Shown: one piece after another, positions 14,385-22,357 of the stretch
How positions within the stretch are numbered: the first letter of the stretch is position 1
How the letters are laid out: each line of letters begins with the position of its first letter
Source of the DNA: Actinomycetota bacterium
GTDB taxonomy: Bacteria; Actinomycetota; AC-67
Assembly: GCA_040905475.1 (NCBI GenBank)
Contig: JBBDRM010000161.1
Span: forward strand, 3,527 to 37,427
Length of the DNA stretch: 33,901 bases
Direction of reading: 5' to 3'
Notes under the pieces: generated by a model
Told to the model about the DNA's origin: nothing
Databases searched by the model: none
What the model saw: only the letters and a program-made list of their open reading frames with translations
Made by a program: the position numbers and the translations under genes

Positions 14385-16049
14385 CTAGAAGCGCGGAGCC
14401 TCGCGGTACTCGCCGAACGCCTCGCGCATCGCCCCGATGATCTCCCCCTCGCTGGCGGACGCGCGCGCGGCGTCGATGATGAGCGGGATGAGGTTTTCGG
14501 TGCCACGGGATGCGTCCGCGAGCGCCCCGAGCGCCTTGTCGACCGCTTCGCGGTCCCGGGTAGCGCGCCGTTCGCCGAGCGACCGGACCTGCTCACGCTC
14601 GACGTCTTTGCTGATGCGGAGGATCTCGAGCTCGGGCTCGTCGTGGTGGACGAACTCGTTGACGCCGATGATGAGACGCCGTCGCTTCTCGACTTGAACC
14701 TGCTGCCGCCACGCGGCGTCGGCGATCTCTTGTTGGAACCAGCCCTGCTCGATCCCGGCCAGGACGCCGGGAAGCACGCCCTTGTTGCCGCCGAGGCGCT
14801 CGATCTGGCTGAAGTACTCCTCCGCCCGCGCTTCGATCCTGTTGGTGAGCGACTCGATGAACCAGGAACCACCCAGCGGATCGATCACCGCGTCGGCACC
14901 GGTCTCGTACGCGATCACCAGCTGGGTCCGGAGCGCGATCGAGGCCGCCTCCTCCGACGGGAGCGCCAGCACCTCGTCCAGCGCGTTGGTGTGGAGGGAC
15001 TGCGTTCCGCCGAGCACGGCCGCGAGCGCCTCGATCGCGGTGCGGACGACGTTGTTCATCGGCTGCTGCGCCGTGAGCGAGACGCCCGCGGTCTGGGTGT
15101 GGAACTTCAGCTGCATGGCCTTGGGGTTCGTCGCCCCGAACCGCTCCTTCATCCATCGCGCCCAGATCCTGCGCGCCGCGCGGAATTTGGCGATCTCCTC
15201 GAAGAAGTCGATGTGCGCGTCGAAGAAGAACGAAAGCATCGGACCGAAGTCGTCGGGCGATATCCCTCGCTGCTGCGCCAGCTCGACGTACGCGAACCCG
15301 TCGGCCAGCGTGAACGCGAGCTCTTGCGCGGCCGTCGATCCCGCCTCGCGGATGTGGTAGCCCGACACCGAAACGGGGTGGTACTTGGGCATCTCGCGCG
15401 CGCAGAATTCGAAGAGGTCGCCCATCAGCCTCAGATGCGGCTCGGGCGGGAACACCCACTCCTTCTGCGCGATGTACTCCTTGAGGATGTCGGTCTGCAG
15501 CGTCCCGTCGAGATCCTTCCACGCCACGCCTTGCCGCTCGGCCGCGACGAGGTACATCGCGAACAGCACGACCGCCGGGCCGGAGATGGTCATCGAGGTC
15601 GTCGTCTCGCCGAGCGGGATCCCCTCGAACAGCGTCTGCATGTCGTCGACCGAGTCGACCGCGACGCCGCAATGACCCACCTCGCCGAGCGATCGCGGGT
15701 CGTCTGAGTCCCGGCCCATCAGCGTCGGCATGTCGTAGGCGACCGACAACCCGGTGCCGCCCGAGGACAGCAACATCTTGTAGCGCTCGTTGGTGTCGCG
15801 GGCGCTGCCGAATCCGGAGAACTGTCTGATCGTCCACAGCCGGCCGCGATACATCGTCGGATAGACGCCGCGCGTGTACGGATACTCGCCGGGATGCCCG
15901 AGCTCGCGGTCGTGGTCGATCTCGGTGTTGGCCGGAGAATAGAGCGGCTCGAGGTCCTCGCCCGAGATCGTCTCGAAGTCGGCGTCGCGCTTCTGCAGGC
16001 GCTCGTACTCGGCGCGCCAGCGCTCGTATGCTTCGCGGTCTTCGGTCAT
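14385..16049 (-). CDS. B12-dependent acyl-CoA mutase large subunit, isobutyryl type
   Basis: A 554-residue methylmalonyl-CoA mutase-family catalytic subunit without the cobalamin-binding domain, so it needs a separate small subunit not present in this window. YPYTRGVYPTMYRGRLWTIR (56-75) and GYHIREAGSTAAQELAF (His232) are hallmarks. The residues that separate methylmalonyl- from isobutyryl-CoA mutase (Tyr89 and Arg207 in the former, Phe80 and Gln198 in the latter) appear here as Phe77 and Gln195 (RQFSGF, YIAQKEWVFPP). This favours an unbranched or branched C4-type acyl-CoA over methylmalonyl-CoA. A GGTGGAG ribosome site precedes the ATG, which overlaps the MeaB stop by 4 bp (ATGA), so the two are translationally coupled. 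Confidence 0.85.
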   Translation of the reverse strand: MTEDREAYERWRAEYERLQKRDADFETISGEDLEPLYSPANTEIDHDRELGHPGEYPYTRGVYPTMYRGRLWTIRQFSGFGSARDTNERYKMLLSSGGTGLSVAYDMPTLMGRDSDDPRSLGEVGHCGVAVDSVDDMQTLFEGIPLGETTTSMTISGPAVVLFAMYLVAAERQGVAWKDLDGTLQTDILKEYIAQKEWVFPPEPHLRLMGDLFEFCAREMPKYHPVSVSGYHIREAGSTAAQELAFTLADGFAYVELAQQRGISPDDFGPMLSFFFDAHIDFFEEIAKFRAARRIWARWMKERFGATNPKAMQLKFHTQTAGVSLTAQQPMNNVVRTAIEALAAVLGGTQSLHTNALDEVLALPSEEAASIALRTQLVIAYETGADAVIDPLGGSWFIESLTNRIEARAEEYFSQIERLGGNKGVLPGVLAGIEQGWFQQEIADAAWRQQVQVEKRRRLIIGVNEFVHHDEPELEILRISKDVEREQVRSLGERRATRDREAVDKALGALADASRGTENLIPLIIDAARASASEGEIIGAMREAFGEYREAPRF

Positions 16050-16999
16050 GGCTCCACCTGCGCAAGCAGTTTATCGGCAGCCGTGTACGGGTCGAGGCCG
16101 TGCTCGGTCACCTGGGCTGCCAGGCTGTCCAGCAGCTCCTGGTCCCCCACCTCGTCGATCGCCCGCCGTATCCGTCCGAGAGCTATCTCCACGATCTCGT
16201 GCGCGTTGCGCGCGATCCGCCGGCGGCGAAGCTCCCCCGAAGCCTCGATGTGCGCCCGGTGCTGCTCCACCGCGTCCCACAGCTCCTCGACGCCCTTGCT
16301 CTCGGTGGCTTGCGTCAGGAGCACCGGCGGCTCCCACTCCCGGGCGGCGCCGAGATGCAGCATCTGCTTGATCTCGCGCGCGGCGCCGCCCGCGCCCTCG
16401 CGGTCGGCCTTGTTGACGACGTAGATGTCGGCGATCTCCAGCAAGCCCGCCTTGTTCGCCTGGATCGCATCCCCGAAGCCGGGCGCGAGAACGACCACCG
16501 TCGTGTCGGCCTCGCGCGCGACGTCGACCTCCGCCTGACCCACCCCCACCGTCTCGACGATCATCACATCGGTCCCGATCGCGTCGAGGATGCGCAGGGC
16601 GTGCGGCGCAGCCCACGCAAGGCCGCCCAGCTGCCCGCGCGTTGCCATCGAGCGGATGAACACGCCGGGGTCGGTCGCGTGCTCCTGCATCCGCAGGCGA
16701 TCCCCGAGCAGCGCTCCGCCGGAGAACGGCGACGTCGGATCGATGGCCAGCACGCTGACCGTGAGGTTCCGGGCCCGCAACACGCCGACCAACGCCGAGA
16801 CGAGCGTCGACTTTCCGGCGCCCGGCGGTCCGGTGATCCCGACCGTGTACGCGCCGCCGTGCAGCGCCGATACGGCCCGGATCACCTCGGGCAGCTCCTC
16901 GGCCGCATCCTCGACGAGCGAGATCAAGCGGGCGATGGTGCGACGGTCCCGCGCCTCGAGTTTCGCGACGAGCTCGACCAGATCGATGGGGGCACCCAC
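16046..16999 (-). CDS. meaB: MeaB/ArgK-type GTPase chaperone of B12 mutase
   Basis: A 317-residue G3E-type P-loop GTPase. GITGPPGAGKST (54-65) is the Walker A motif, AIDPTSPFSGGALLGDRLRM is the family signature, IVETVGVGQAEVDV contains the Walker B/switch region, and VNKADREG is the NKxD base-recognition motif. MeaB proteins gate cobalamin loading and guard the mutase against inactivation, using GTP. Coupling to the mutase gene by ATGA supports this role. The GTG at 16999 has a TATCAT hexamer 6 nt upstream and no Shine-Dalgarno, so the mRNA is likely leaderless. Confidence 0.88.
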   Translation of the reverse strand: MGAPIDLVELVAKLEARDRRTIARLISLVEDAAEELPEVIRAVSALHGGAYTVGITGPPGAGKSTLVSALVGVLRARNLTVSVLAIDPTSPFSGGALLGDRLRMQEHATDPGVFIRSMATRGQLGGLAWAAPHALRILDAIGTDVMIVETVGVGQAEVDVAREADTTVVVLAPGFGDAIQANKAGLLEIADIYVVNKADREGAGGAAREIKQMLHLGAAREWEPPVLLTQATESKGVEELWDAVEQHRAHIEASGELRRRRIARNAHEIVEIALGRIRRAIDEVGDQELLDSLAAQVTEHGLDPYTAADKLLAQVEP

Positions 17000-17005
17000 G
17001 TGGTC

Positions 17006-17050
17006 ATGATATCCGCGGCAGTGCGGGCGGCAGGGCTGTTGCGATAGAAC
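17006..17050. promoter_or_regulatory. Divergent pair of leaderless -10 boxes
   Basis: On the minus strand TATCAT (17006-17011) is 6 nt before the meaB GTG at 16999. On the plus strand TAGAAC (17045-17050) is 6 nt before the methyltransferase ATG at 17057. The whole gap between the two start codons is 57 bp, so each gene's promoter elements occupy the same short stretch. No convincing -35 hexamers were found. Confidence 0.5.
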
Positions 17051-17056
17051 CTGCGT

Positions 17057-17758
17057 ATGACCTCCGCCCGAGCATCCCACGCACGAGGCTTGTTCGATTC
17101 CATCGCGGGAGCATACGAATTGCCGGCCGAGATCTTGGGCCTGGGCCAATACCACCGGTGGCGTCGCGAGATGGCGGCCGGCCTCGACCTCACCCCGAAG
17201 TCCTTGGTGCTCGACGTGGCGACCGGTACCGGGCTCGTCGCGCGGGAGATCCTCAAGACGTTCGACGTCCGGGTCGTCGGCTTGGATCAGAGTGCGGAGA
17301 TGATCCGAGAGGCGTCGGCCCGGGCGGTCGACAACTTCATGCTCGTCCGCGGCGACGGCCAGCGCCTCCCCTTCGCCGACGAACGGTTCGACGCCGTGAC
17401 GTTCACCTACCTTCTCCGCTACGTCGACGACCCGGCCGCAACCCTCGCCGAGCTCGTCCGCGTGCTGCGCCCGGGCGGCCATATGGCTTCGATCGAGTTC
17501 GGCGTGCCGTCGAACAAACTCGTCCGCAAGGCGTGGGAGGCGTACGCGCTCCTGCTGTTCCCCGCCGCGGCACGAGCGGTTTCACCCGGATGGAGGCAGG
17601 TTGGGACCTTCCTCGGCGGAAGCATCGCCACGTTCGACCACCACTTCCCCCCCGAGCAGCTCGAGTCGCTGTGGCGTGCCGCCGGGATGCACGGCGTGCG
17701 CACGAAACGGATGAGTCTCGGCGGAGGCGTGGTGACCTGGGGTCGCAAGCGTGGCTGA
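17057..17758 (+). CDS. UbiE/MenG-like SAM methyltransferase
   Basis: A 233-residue class I methyltransferase. FDSIAGAYE (13-21), LVLDVATGTGLVAREI (50-65), VVGLDQSAEMI and LPFADERFDAVTFTYLLRYV match the order and wording of the UbiE/MenG C-methyltransferase family, which methylates demethylmenaquinone or ubiquinone precursors. LRPGGHMASIEFGVP is also typical. The gene overlaps the downstream membrane-protein gene by 8 bp, so the two proteins probably act together. Without other men genes nearby the quinone assignment is likely but not certain; it could methylate another polyketide-like or lipid ring. Confidence 0.75.
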   Translation: MTSARASHARGLFDSIAGAYELPAEILGLGQYHRWRREMAAGLDLTPKSLVLDVATGTGLVAREILKTFDVRVVGLDQSAEMIREASARAVDNFMLVRGDGQRLPFADERFDAVTFTYLLRYVDDPAATLAELVRVLRPGGHMASIEFGVPSNKLVRKAWEAYALLLFPAAARAVSPGWRQVGTFLGGSIATFDHHFPPEQLESLWRAAGMHGVRTKRMSLGGGVVTWGRKRG

Positions 17759-18476
17759 GCGACCCGCCTTCTACGCGCTGCGCACCGGAGGATGGCGCGA
17801 CTACATCTCGCTCCTGCATCCGCCCTACACGCTTTGGCATCTGTCGTATGTGGCGCTCGGCTGGGCGGCGGCGCCCGCCGCGCACACCGACCGGCTGTGG
17901 TGGGCGCTGGCTGCGTTCTTCCTTGCCGTCGGGATCGGGGCGCACGCGCTCGACGAACTGAACGGCAGGCCGCTCGGCACCCAGATCCCCACGCCGATCC
18001 TGGTGACGATCGCGAGCGGGTCGATCTCGCTCGCAGGCGTGATCGGCATCGCGGCGGCTGAGCGAACATCGTGGTGGCTCCTCGCGTTCGTCGCATTCGG
18101 ATGCTTCATCGTCTGCGCCTACAACCTCGAATGGTTCGGCGGCCGAGTCCACACCGATGCGTGGTTCGCGCTCGCATGGGGGGCATTCCCCGCGCTGACC
18201 GCGTCGTACGCGAACGCGTTGGAGATCACGCCGGAGGGCCTCCTGGTCGCGGGCGGCTGCTTCGCCCTCTCAGCCGCGCAACGAACGCTTTCGACCCCGG
18301 TTCGGGACCTGCGCCGCCGTATCCGGCGGGTCGAAGGGTCGCTCGAGAGGACCGATGGCACGATCCAACAGATCGACGCATCGACCCTGCGAGCGCCTGC
18401 GGAAACCGCGCTCCGATGGCTCAGCCTGGCCCTGCCGCTTCTGTCTGCGGGCGCCGTCTTGGTCCGGCTCGGCTGA
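17751..18476 (+). CDS. Polytopic membrane protein, possible distant UbiA relative
   Basis: A 241-residue protein with about six hydrophobic segments. Between spans two and three is HALDELNGRPLGTQIP (65-80), a polar Asp/Glu/Arg loop at the position where UbiA prenyltransferases have their NDxxDxxxD diphosphate site. A second polar loop, YNLEWFGGRVHTD, follows span four, where UbiA has its second Asp motif. The canonical motifs are not intact, so membership in the UbiA superfamily is an inference. The GTG start overlaps the UbiE-like gene's end by 8 bp, which would suit a prenyl-quinone or aromatic-lipid pathway. Confidence 0.6.
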   Translation: MAERPAFYALRTGGWRDYISLLHPPYTLWHLSYVALGWAAAPAAHTDRLWWALAAFFLAVGIGAHALDELNGRPLGTQIPTPILVTIASGSISLAGVIGIAAAERTSWWLLAFVAFGCFIVCAYNLEWFGGRVHTDAWFALAWGAFPALTASYANALEITPEGLLVAGGCFALSAAQRTLSTPVRDLRRRIRRVEGSLERTDGTIQQIDASTLRAPAETALRWLSLALPLLSAGAVLVRLG

Positions 18477-18538
18477 CTTGGGCTGGTGGGACATGAGACA
18501 CGCACACTCACCATGCTCGTCGACGCAAGAACCGTTCT

Positions 18539-18577
18539 TGCTGTGGATAGCGACCGTATCTGTCTCGATTCACAGCA
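18539..18577. repeat. Imperfect inverted repeat in convergent gap
   Basis: TGCTGTGGAT (18539-18548) and ATTCACAGCA (18568-18577) are inverted copies matching at 9 of 10 positions around a 19-nt loop. They lie in the gap 18477-18622 between two convergent genes. A weak termination or processing hairpin is more likely than an operator. Nothing else distinctive was seen in this gap. Confidence 0.4.
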
Positions 18578-18622
18578 GGAAGTCGTACCCCGCCGCCCAG
18601 ACGCGACCCCAGAGCCCTGCCG

Positions 18623-19285
18623 CTACATGTCCTCCGGCAATCCGGTGATGCGGATCGACGTGCCGGCCTTGTATCGGAAGTTGATCGAGATGAGCACCGC
18701 GACGAAACCCTCGACGAAACGGGTGTTCGAGAGCCTGCCGCCGTCCACGGGCCTCACGCCCTCGACGTGGCGGGCGAGCCGCATGACCTCTTGCTTCGCA
18801 TCATCGTCGCCCGCGGTCACAACCGTATCGGAATCGATCGGCCGGTCGAGCTTGACGAAGCGGCGGGCGTGGATCTCGTGGAACGCGCCGACCACCCGAG
18901 CGGTCGGGACGACCTCCTGAACCTCCTCCGCGAGCGATCCGGCGGCGGGGAACCAGGTGGATACCTCACCGCCCGTCACGGTAAGCGGGTTCGCCATACT
19001 GACGACGATCTTGCCGGCGAGCGCGGCCGCCAACCCTTCGACGCTCTCCCGCTGCGCGACGGGCGGCATCGTCAGGAACACGACATCTCCGGCAGCGACG
19101 GCGTCGGCGTTCTCCATCGCGCGCACACGCGCGCCGGGCACGTGCTGGAGGACCATCGCCTGTGCTTCTTCGGCGCGCGCGATCGCTCGGGAGCCGATCA
19201 CGACCTCGTCGCCCGCGCGGGCGAAACGCGCCGCAAGGCCGAACCCGGCCGGCCCCGTCCCGCTCGCGAACGACACGATCGTCAT
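18623..19285 (-). CDS. F420H2:NADP oxidoreductase family protein (NpdG-like)
   Basis: A 220-residue protein. The N-terminal SFASGTGPAGFGLAARFARA (5-24) is a dinucleotide fold and EVVIGSRAIARAEE places the Arg that contacts the NADP phosphate; both are typical of F420-dependent NADP reductases. DVVFLTMPP and IVVSMANPLT follow, and the C-terminal part has VGAFHEIHARRF. The enzyme passes hydride between F420 and NADP. This implies that the host makes coenzyme F420, which fits Actinomycetota. It starts 25 bp after an SCP2-like gene and likely belongs to that operon. Confidence 0.8.
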   Translation of the reverse strand: MTIVSFASGTGPAGFGLAARFARAGDEVVIGSRAIARAEEAQAMVLQHVPGARVRAMENADAVAAGDVVFLTMPPVAQRESVEGLAAALAGKIVVSMANPLTVTGGEVSTWFPAAGSLAEEVQEVVPTARVVGAFHEIHARRFVKLDRPIDSDTVVTAGDDDAKQEVMRLARHVEGVRPVDGGRLSNTRFVEGFVAVLISINFRYKAGTSIRITGLPEDM

Positions 19286-19310
19286 AGCGTTTGCCAGGTC
19301 CTCCGGTCCG

Positions 19311-19724
19311 TCAGACGACGGAGAGCAGCTTCTGAAGGCGGACCATCAGGGGCAACCCGCGGATCATGCCGCGAACCTTGAGGTCGCCGCGGAGCATCTT
19401 CTTGACGACGGTGCGGCCGTCGGCCTGGGCGACGTCGGGCATCCCGAAGCGCAACGGCACGGTCGACATCCCCATGAGCGTGTCCGCGTCGCACTCGATC
19501 TTTAGATCGGCGTCGGGGAACGGCGCCGCGCCAACGTGGAGCTGCCCTCCTCGGAACTCCAAGCCCACCTCAACCTCGGCGTCACGCGCGCGGACGTTGA
19601 CCTTGCCGGAGACACCCTGCAGCAAGAGCGCTCGAGAGGGATCGGCTTCGATGTTCGCTCGCACGAGGTCCGCCAGCATCGCCCCGAGACCGCCCAACTC
19701 GGGGTGGGTTACGACGAAGCTCAC
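19311..19724 (-). CDS. SCP2-like lipid-binding protein (second of tandem pair)
   Basis: A 137-residue protein from GTG at 19724, only 2 bp after the preceding SCP2-like stop. The C-terminal half (DADLKIECDADTLMGMSTVP, then RTVVKKMLRGDLKVRGMIRG and LPLMVRLQKLLSV) has the sterol-carrier-protein-2 pattern: a hydrophobic-pocket strand, the residues around TLMGM, and the G(D/K)LKVxG motif. SCP2 domains bind acyl-CoA or sterol-like lipids. Its sequence differs clearly from its neighbour, so the pair is not a recent duplication. Confidence 0.7.
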   Translation of the reverse strand: MSFVVTHPELGGLGAMLADLVRANIEADPSRALLLQGVSGKVNVRARDAEVEVGLEFRGGQLHVGAAPFPDADLKIECDADTLMGMSTVPLRFGMPDVAQADGRTVVKKMLRGDLKVRGMIRGLPLMVRLQKLLSVV

Positions 19725-19726
19725 CG

Positions 19727-20161
19727 TTAGGATTGGTCGTCTACGAACTCGGCATCGACGCTGCCCGAGATGTTGACCAGCTCGTTCGCGGCCTTCACGT
19801 AGCGAACGATCGTCGGGAGGTCGCCCTTGAGCTTGAGCTTCCCCTGCATCATGCCCTTGATGGGGTCGAGCTCTTTGTTGATGACCTGCTTCCACCGCGA
19901 GTAGGGCGCGCGGATGATGAACTTCGCCTTCTCGCCCTCTTCGGTCGTCACGTCGTACTTGTAACCGCGGCACTTGCCGTGCCAAAGATCGACCCACACC
20001 CATACGTCGTTCGGGACGCCCTTATCGGGCTCCGCCTCGAAGACGTAGCAGAGGTCCCCCTCCCACGTGGCAGCGGCCTCCTCGTATTCCTTAGAGGAGT
20101 TGATCTTGTCGACGTACTCCTTGAGCCATTGCTCACTGGGGAACAGCGCCACGTCCTCCAC
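19727..20161 (-). CDS. SCP2-like lipid-binding protein (first of tandem pair)
   Basis: A 144-residue protein starting at GTG 20161 behind a GGGAG ribosome site. It begins LFPSEQWLKEYVDKINSSKEY, as many actinobacterial SCP2-family proteins do, and ends with the family motif GMMQGKLKLKGDLPTIVRYV (104-123). The middle part is aromatic-rich (VWVWVDLWHGKCRGYKYD). It probably binds a hydrophobic ligand such as an acyl-CoA in the cytoplasm. It heads the operon with the second SCP2-like gene and the F420 reductase, which may mean reduction of a bound lipid. That pathway is speculative. Confidence 0.75.
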   Translation of the reverse strand: MEDVALFPSEQWLKEYVDKINSSKEYEEAAATWEGDLCYVFEAEPDKGVPNDVWVWVDLWHGKCRGYKYDVTTEEGEKAKFIIRAPYSRWKQVINKELDPIKGMMQGKLKLKGDLPTIVRYVKAANELVNISGSVDAEFVDDQS

Positions 20162-20253
20162 CTCCCGAGTTCTTACGCTTGTGCAAGCCGGAGTAAATCA
20201 CAGCGTGACCGGGCCCTCCAATCGCTCGAGGTCGCCGCCACAGCCTCCCCGGG

Positions 20254-20991
20254 TCAAGACGTGACCACGATGATGATGAAGCCGATCAGGTTGTAGGCCA
20301 TGTGCGCCGCGATGCATGCCACGACCGACCCTCGTTTCTCGAACAGGTACGCAAGGATCACGCCGAGCGCGAAGATCGACGGCATGATCACCGGGCTGAT
20401 GTGCGCCAGCGAGAAGACGAAGGCCGAGATGAACATCGCCTGCGTCGGTCCTCGCCAGCGTCGGAACGCCTGATACAGGAACCCCCTGAAGAACAGCTCC
20501 TCCGCGATCGGAGCGACGATCACCACGGCGATGCCGGCGAGGAAGAGCTCCGTGCCATGCTGGATATCGGGCAGCTGCTGGGGTGTTTCCACGGGACGAT
20601 CGGTGACGTTGTTGGCGATCGAGAGGACGATCTGCGTGATGACCGCGCCGGCACCGAGACCGATCAATGCGGCGAGCGCCCCGCTTCCTATGTCCCCCCG
20701 CTTCGGCTGCAGGCGGAGCTGGGCCGCGCCGGCTCGATGGCGCAACTTCACCCACAGGAAGACCCAAGCGCCCAGGGAAGCCTCGATCAGCAGTGTTGCC
20801 ATGAGGGCCGCGAGCGTTTCGTCCTCGGTCGCGGTGACGGCGAGCATGGTGAAGAAGCCGCCGGTAACCAGGGCCAGCAGGACGATGAGGAAGGCTTCAC
20901 GCGCTCGCCACGGAACCTCGGTCAGTTCGGGGGCGAGCTCGGGCTCGGGGAGTTGCGGGACGGGAGGCGGCGGGGGCCGAAGGTCGTCCAT
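20254..20991 (-). CDS. CPBP (CAAX/Abi-type) intramembrane metalloprotease
   Basis: A 245-residue membrane protein with a Pro-rich cytoplasmic N terminus (about 1-28) and roughly seven hydrophobic spans. The three family motifs are present: EELFFRG (Glu164, Glu165, Arg169), FSLAH (Phe193, His197) and a late His/Asn motif in AAHMAYN. This is the CPBP/Rce1-like glutamic or metalloprotease family, which in bacteria includes bacteriocin-immunity and stress-signal proteases. The substrate is unknown. The ATG at 20991 has TATCCT 8 nt upstream. About 92 bp separates it from the SCP2-like operon downstream. Confidence 0.82.
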   Translation of the reverse strand: MDDLRPPPPPVPQLPEPELAPELTEVPWRAREAFLIVLLALVTGGFFTMLAVTATEDETLAALMATLLIEASLGAWVFLWVKLRHRAGAAQLRLQPKRGDIGSGALAALIGLGAGAVITQIVLSIANNVTDRPVETPQQLPDIQHGTELFLAGIAVVIVAPIAEELFFRGFLYQAFRRWRGPTQAMFISAFVFSLAHISPVIMPSIFALGVILAYLFEKRGSVVACIAAHMAYNLIGFIIIVVTS

Positions 20992-20999
20992 CGAGCTAG

Positions 21000-21005
21000 A
21001 GGATA
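21000..21005 (-). promoter_or_regulatory. -10 box (TATCCT) upstream of CPBP protease
   Basis: TATCCT is 8 nt before the ATG at 20991, so a start site would give a leader of at most two nt. No Shine-Dalgarno and no clear -35 are visible. Confidence 0.4.
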
Positions 21006-21045
21006 CGAGAGGGCGGAACCGTTCGCCGGAGCCCGGCGAGGCGCG

Positions 21046-22293
21046 TCACGCGCGGCGGATCCGGCCGCCGAGCGCCGCCAGCTTCCACTCGAGGCCCTCG
21101 TAGCCTCGATCGATGTAACCGACGCCGGAGATCTCGGTCGTGCCGGCAGCGACGAGGCCCGCGATCACGAGCGCGGCGCCGGCGCGGATATCGGGCGCGT
21201 GTACCTGCGCCGCCTCGAGCGTGGGCCGTCCGCGGATCACCGCGTGATGGCCCTCGGTACGGATCTCGGCACCCATGCGGGCGAGCTCGTCGGTGAACAT
21301 GAACCGGCTTTCGAACACGTTCTCGGTGGCGATGCTCGTGCCGTCGGCGACGGAAAGCAGCACCATCATCTGCGGCTGCAGGTCCGTCGGGAATCCGGGG
21401 TACGGCAGTGTCACGAAGTCCACGGGTCGCGGACGATCTTCCATCGAGACGCGGACGTTGGAGATCCCCGCGTCCACGCCGGCGCCTGCATCGGAAAGCT
21501 TCGAGAGCACGAGGTCGAGATGGTCCGGCTCCACGCCGGTCACGGTCACGTCGCCGCGCGTCGCCGCGCCTCCGATCAGCATCGTCCCCGCCTCGACGCG
21601 GTCACCCACGACGCGGTGGTCGGCCGGCCGGAGCCCCTCGACGCCGGCCACCTCGATCGTTGGGGTCCCCTCTCCCGAGATCTCCGCGCCCATCGCACGA
21701 AGGAAGCGCGCGAGATCCTGGATCTCAGGTTCGCGCGCGGCGTTCTCGATAACGCTCGTCCCTTTGGCGAGACAGGCCGCCATGAGAAGGTTCTCGGTCG
21801 CGCCGACAGAAGGGAAGTCCAACGAGATCTGCGTGGCGATCAAGCCTGAGGCCCGTGCCTCGAGGTAGCCGTGATCGAAGGAGATCTCGGCGCCCATGCG
21901 CTCGAGCCCGCGCAGGTGGAGATCGATCTTGCGCGAGCCGATGTTGCAGCCGCCCGGCATCGCCACCCGGGCGCGACCGGCGCGGGCGAGGAGCGGCCCC
22001 AGAACGATGATCGAGGCGCGCATCTGCCGCACGAGATCGTACGGAGCTTCGGTGCCGATCGCGTCGGGAACCGCGATCGTTGCGGTGTCGCCTTCGAAAT
22101 CCGCCCGAGCGCCGAGCCGGCCGAGCACCCGCCGCATCGTCTCGACGTCGGCGATACGCGGCACGCGCTCGATCCGATAGGTACCGGGCGCGAGCAGCGT
22201 GGCCGCGAGGATCTTCAGCGCGGAGTTCTTGGCGCCGGACGCCGCGACCGACCCCCGGAGAGGAGTGCCGCCTTCGACGAGATAGCGCTCCAT
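21046..22293 (-). CDS. murA: UDP-GlcNAc 1-carboxyvinyltransferase MurA
   Basis: A 415-residue EPSP-synthase-fold enzyme for the first committed step of peptidoglycan synthesis: transfer of enolpyruvate from PEP to UDP-GlcNAc. SGAKNSALKILAA carries Lys22 and Asn23. PGGCNIGSRKIDLHLRGLE carries Cys116, the residue that binds fosfomycin in sensitive enzymes; the Asp-substituted resistant form of mycobacteria is not present here. Later motifs include ENVFESRFMFTDELARMGA and DIRAGAALVIAGL. It follows atpC by 64 bp, the usual actinobacterial order, but has its own TAGAAT box 9 nt upstream. Confidence 0.95.
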   Translation of the reverse strand: MERYLVEGGTPLRGSVAASGAKNSALKILAATLLAPGTYRIERVPRIADVETMRRVLGRLGARADFEGDTATIAVPDAIGTEAPYDLVRQMRASIIVLGPLLARAGRARVAMPGGCNIGSRKIDLHLRGLERMGAEISFDHGYLEARASGLIATQISLDFPSVGATENLLMAACLAKGTSVIENAAREPEIQDLARFLRAMGAEISGEGTPTIEVAGVEGLRPADHRVVGDRVEAGTMLIGGAATRGDVTVTGVEPDHLDLVLSKLSDAGAGVDAGISNVRVSMEDRPRPVDFVTLPYPGFPTDLQPQMMVLLSVADGTSIATENVFESRFMFTDELARMGAEIRTEGHHAVIRGRPTLEAAQVHAPDIRAGAALVIAGLVAAGTTEISGVGYIDRGYEGLEWKLAALGGRIRRA

Positions 22294-22302
22294 GGTGCGC
22301 GG

Positions 22303-22329
22303 ATTCTACCCACGAACAGCAGAGTTCAA
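22303..22329 (-). promoter_or_regulatory. Putative murA promoter
   Basis: On the minus strand TTGAAC (22324-22329) and TAGAAT (22303-22308) are 15 bp apart, a short spacer, with TAGAAT 9 nt before the ATG at 22293. murA may therefore be transcribed separately as well as by read-through from atpC. Confidence 0.4.
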
Positions 22330-22357
22330 GGGGACCCTATGGCCATGGCCTTTGTGG

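Noticed and set aside
16046-17482. Upstream extension of meaB to 17482
   Set aside because: It would cover the divergent methyltransferase gene; MeaB homology begins near the GTG at 16999.
18540-18549. DnaA-box-like sequence (CTATCCACA on the minus strand)
   Set aside because: A single near-match without AT-rich DNA, clustered boxes or dnaA/dnaN nearby is not an origin.
20302-21849. Plus-strand ORF of about 515 codons
   Set aside because: Antisense to the CPBP protease and murA, both supported by strong motifs.
22341-22350. GGCCATGGCC palindrome as atpC terminator
   Set aside because: The stem is only 5 bp with no loop and no T-tract follows.
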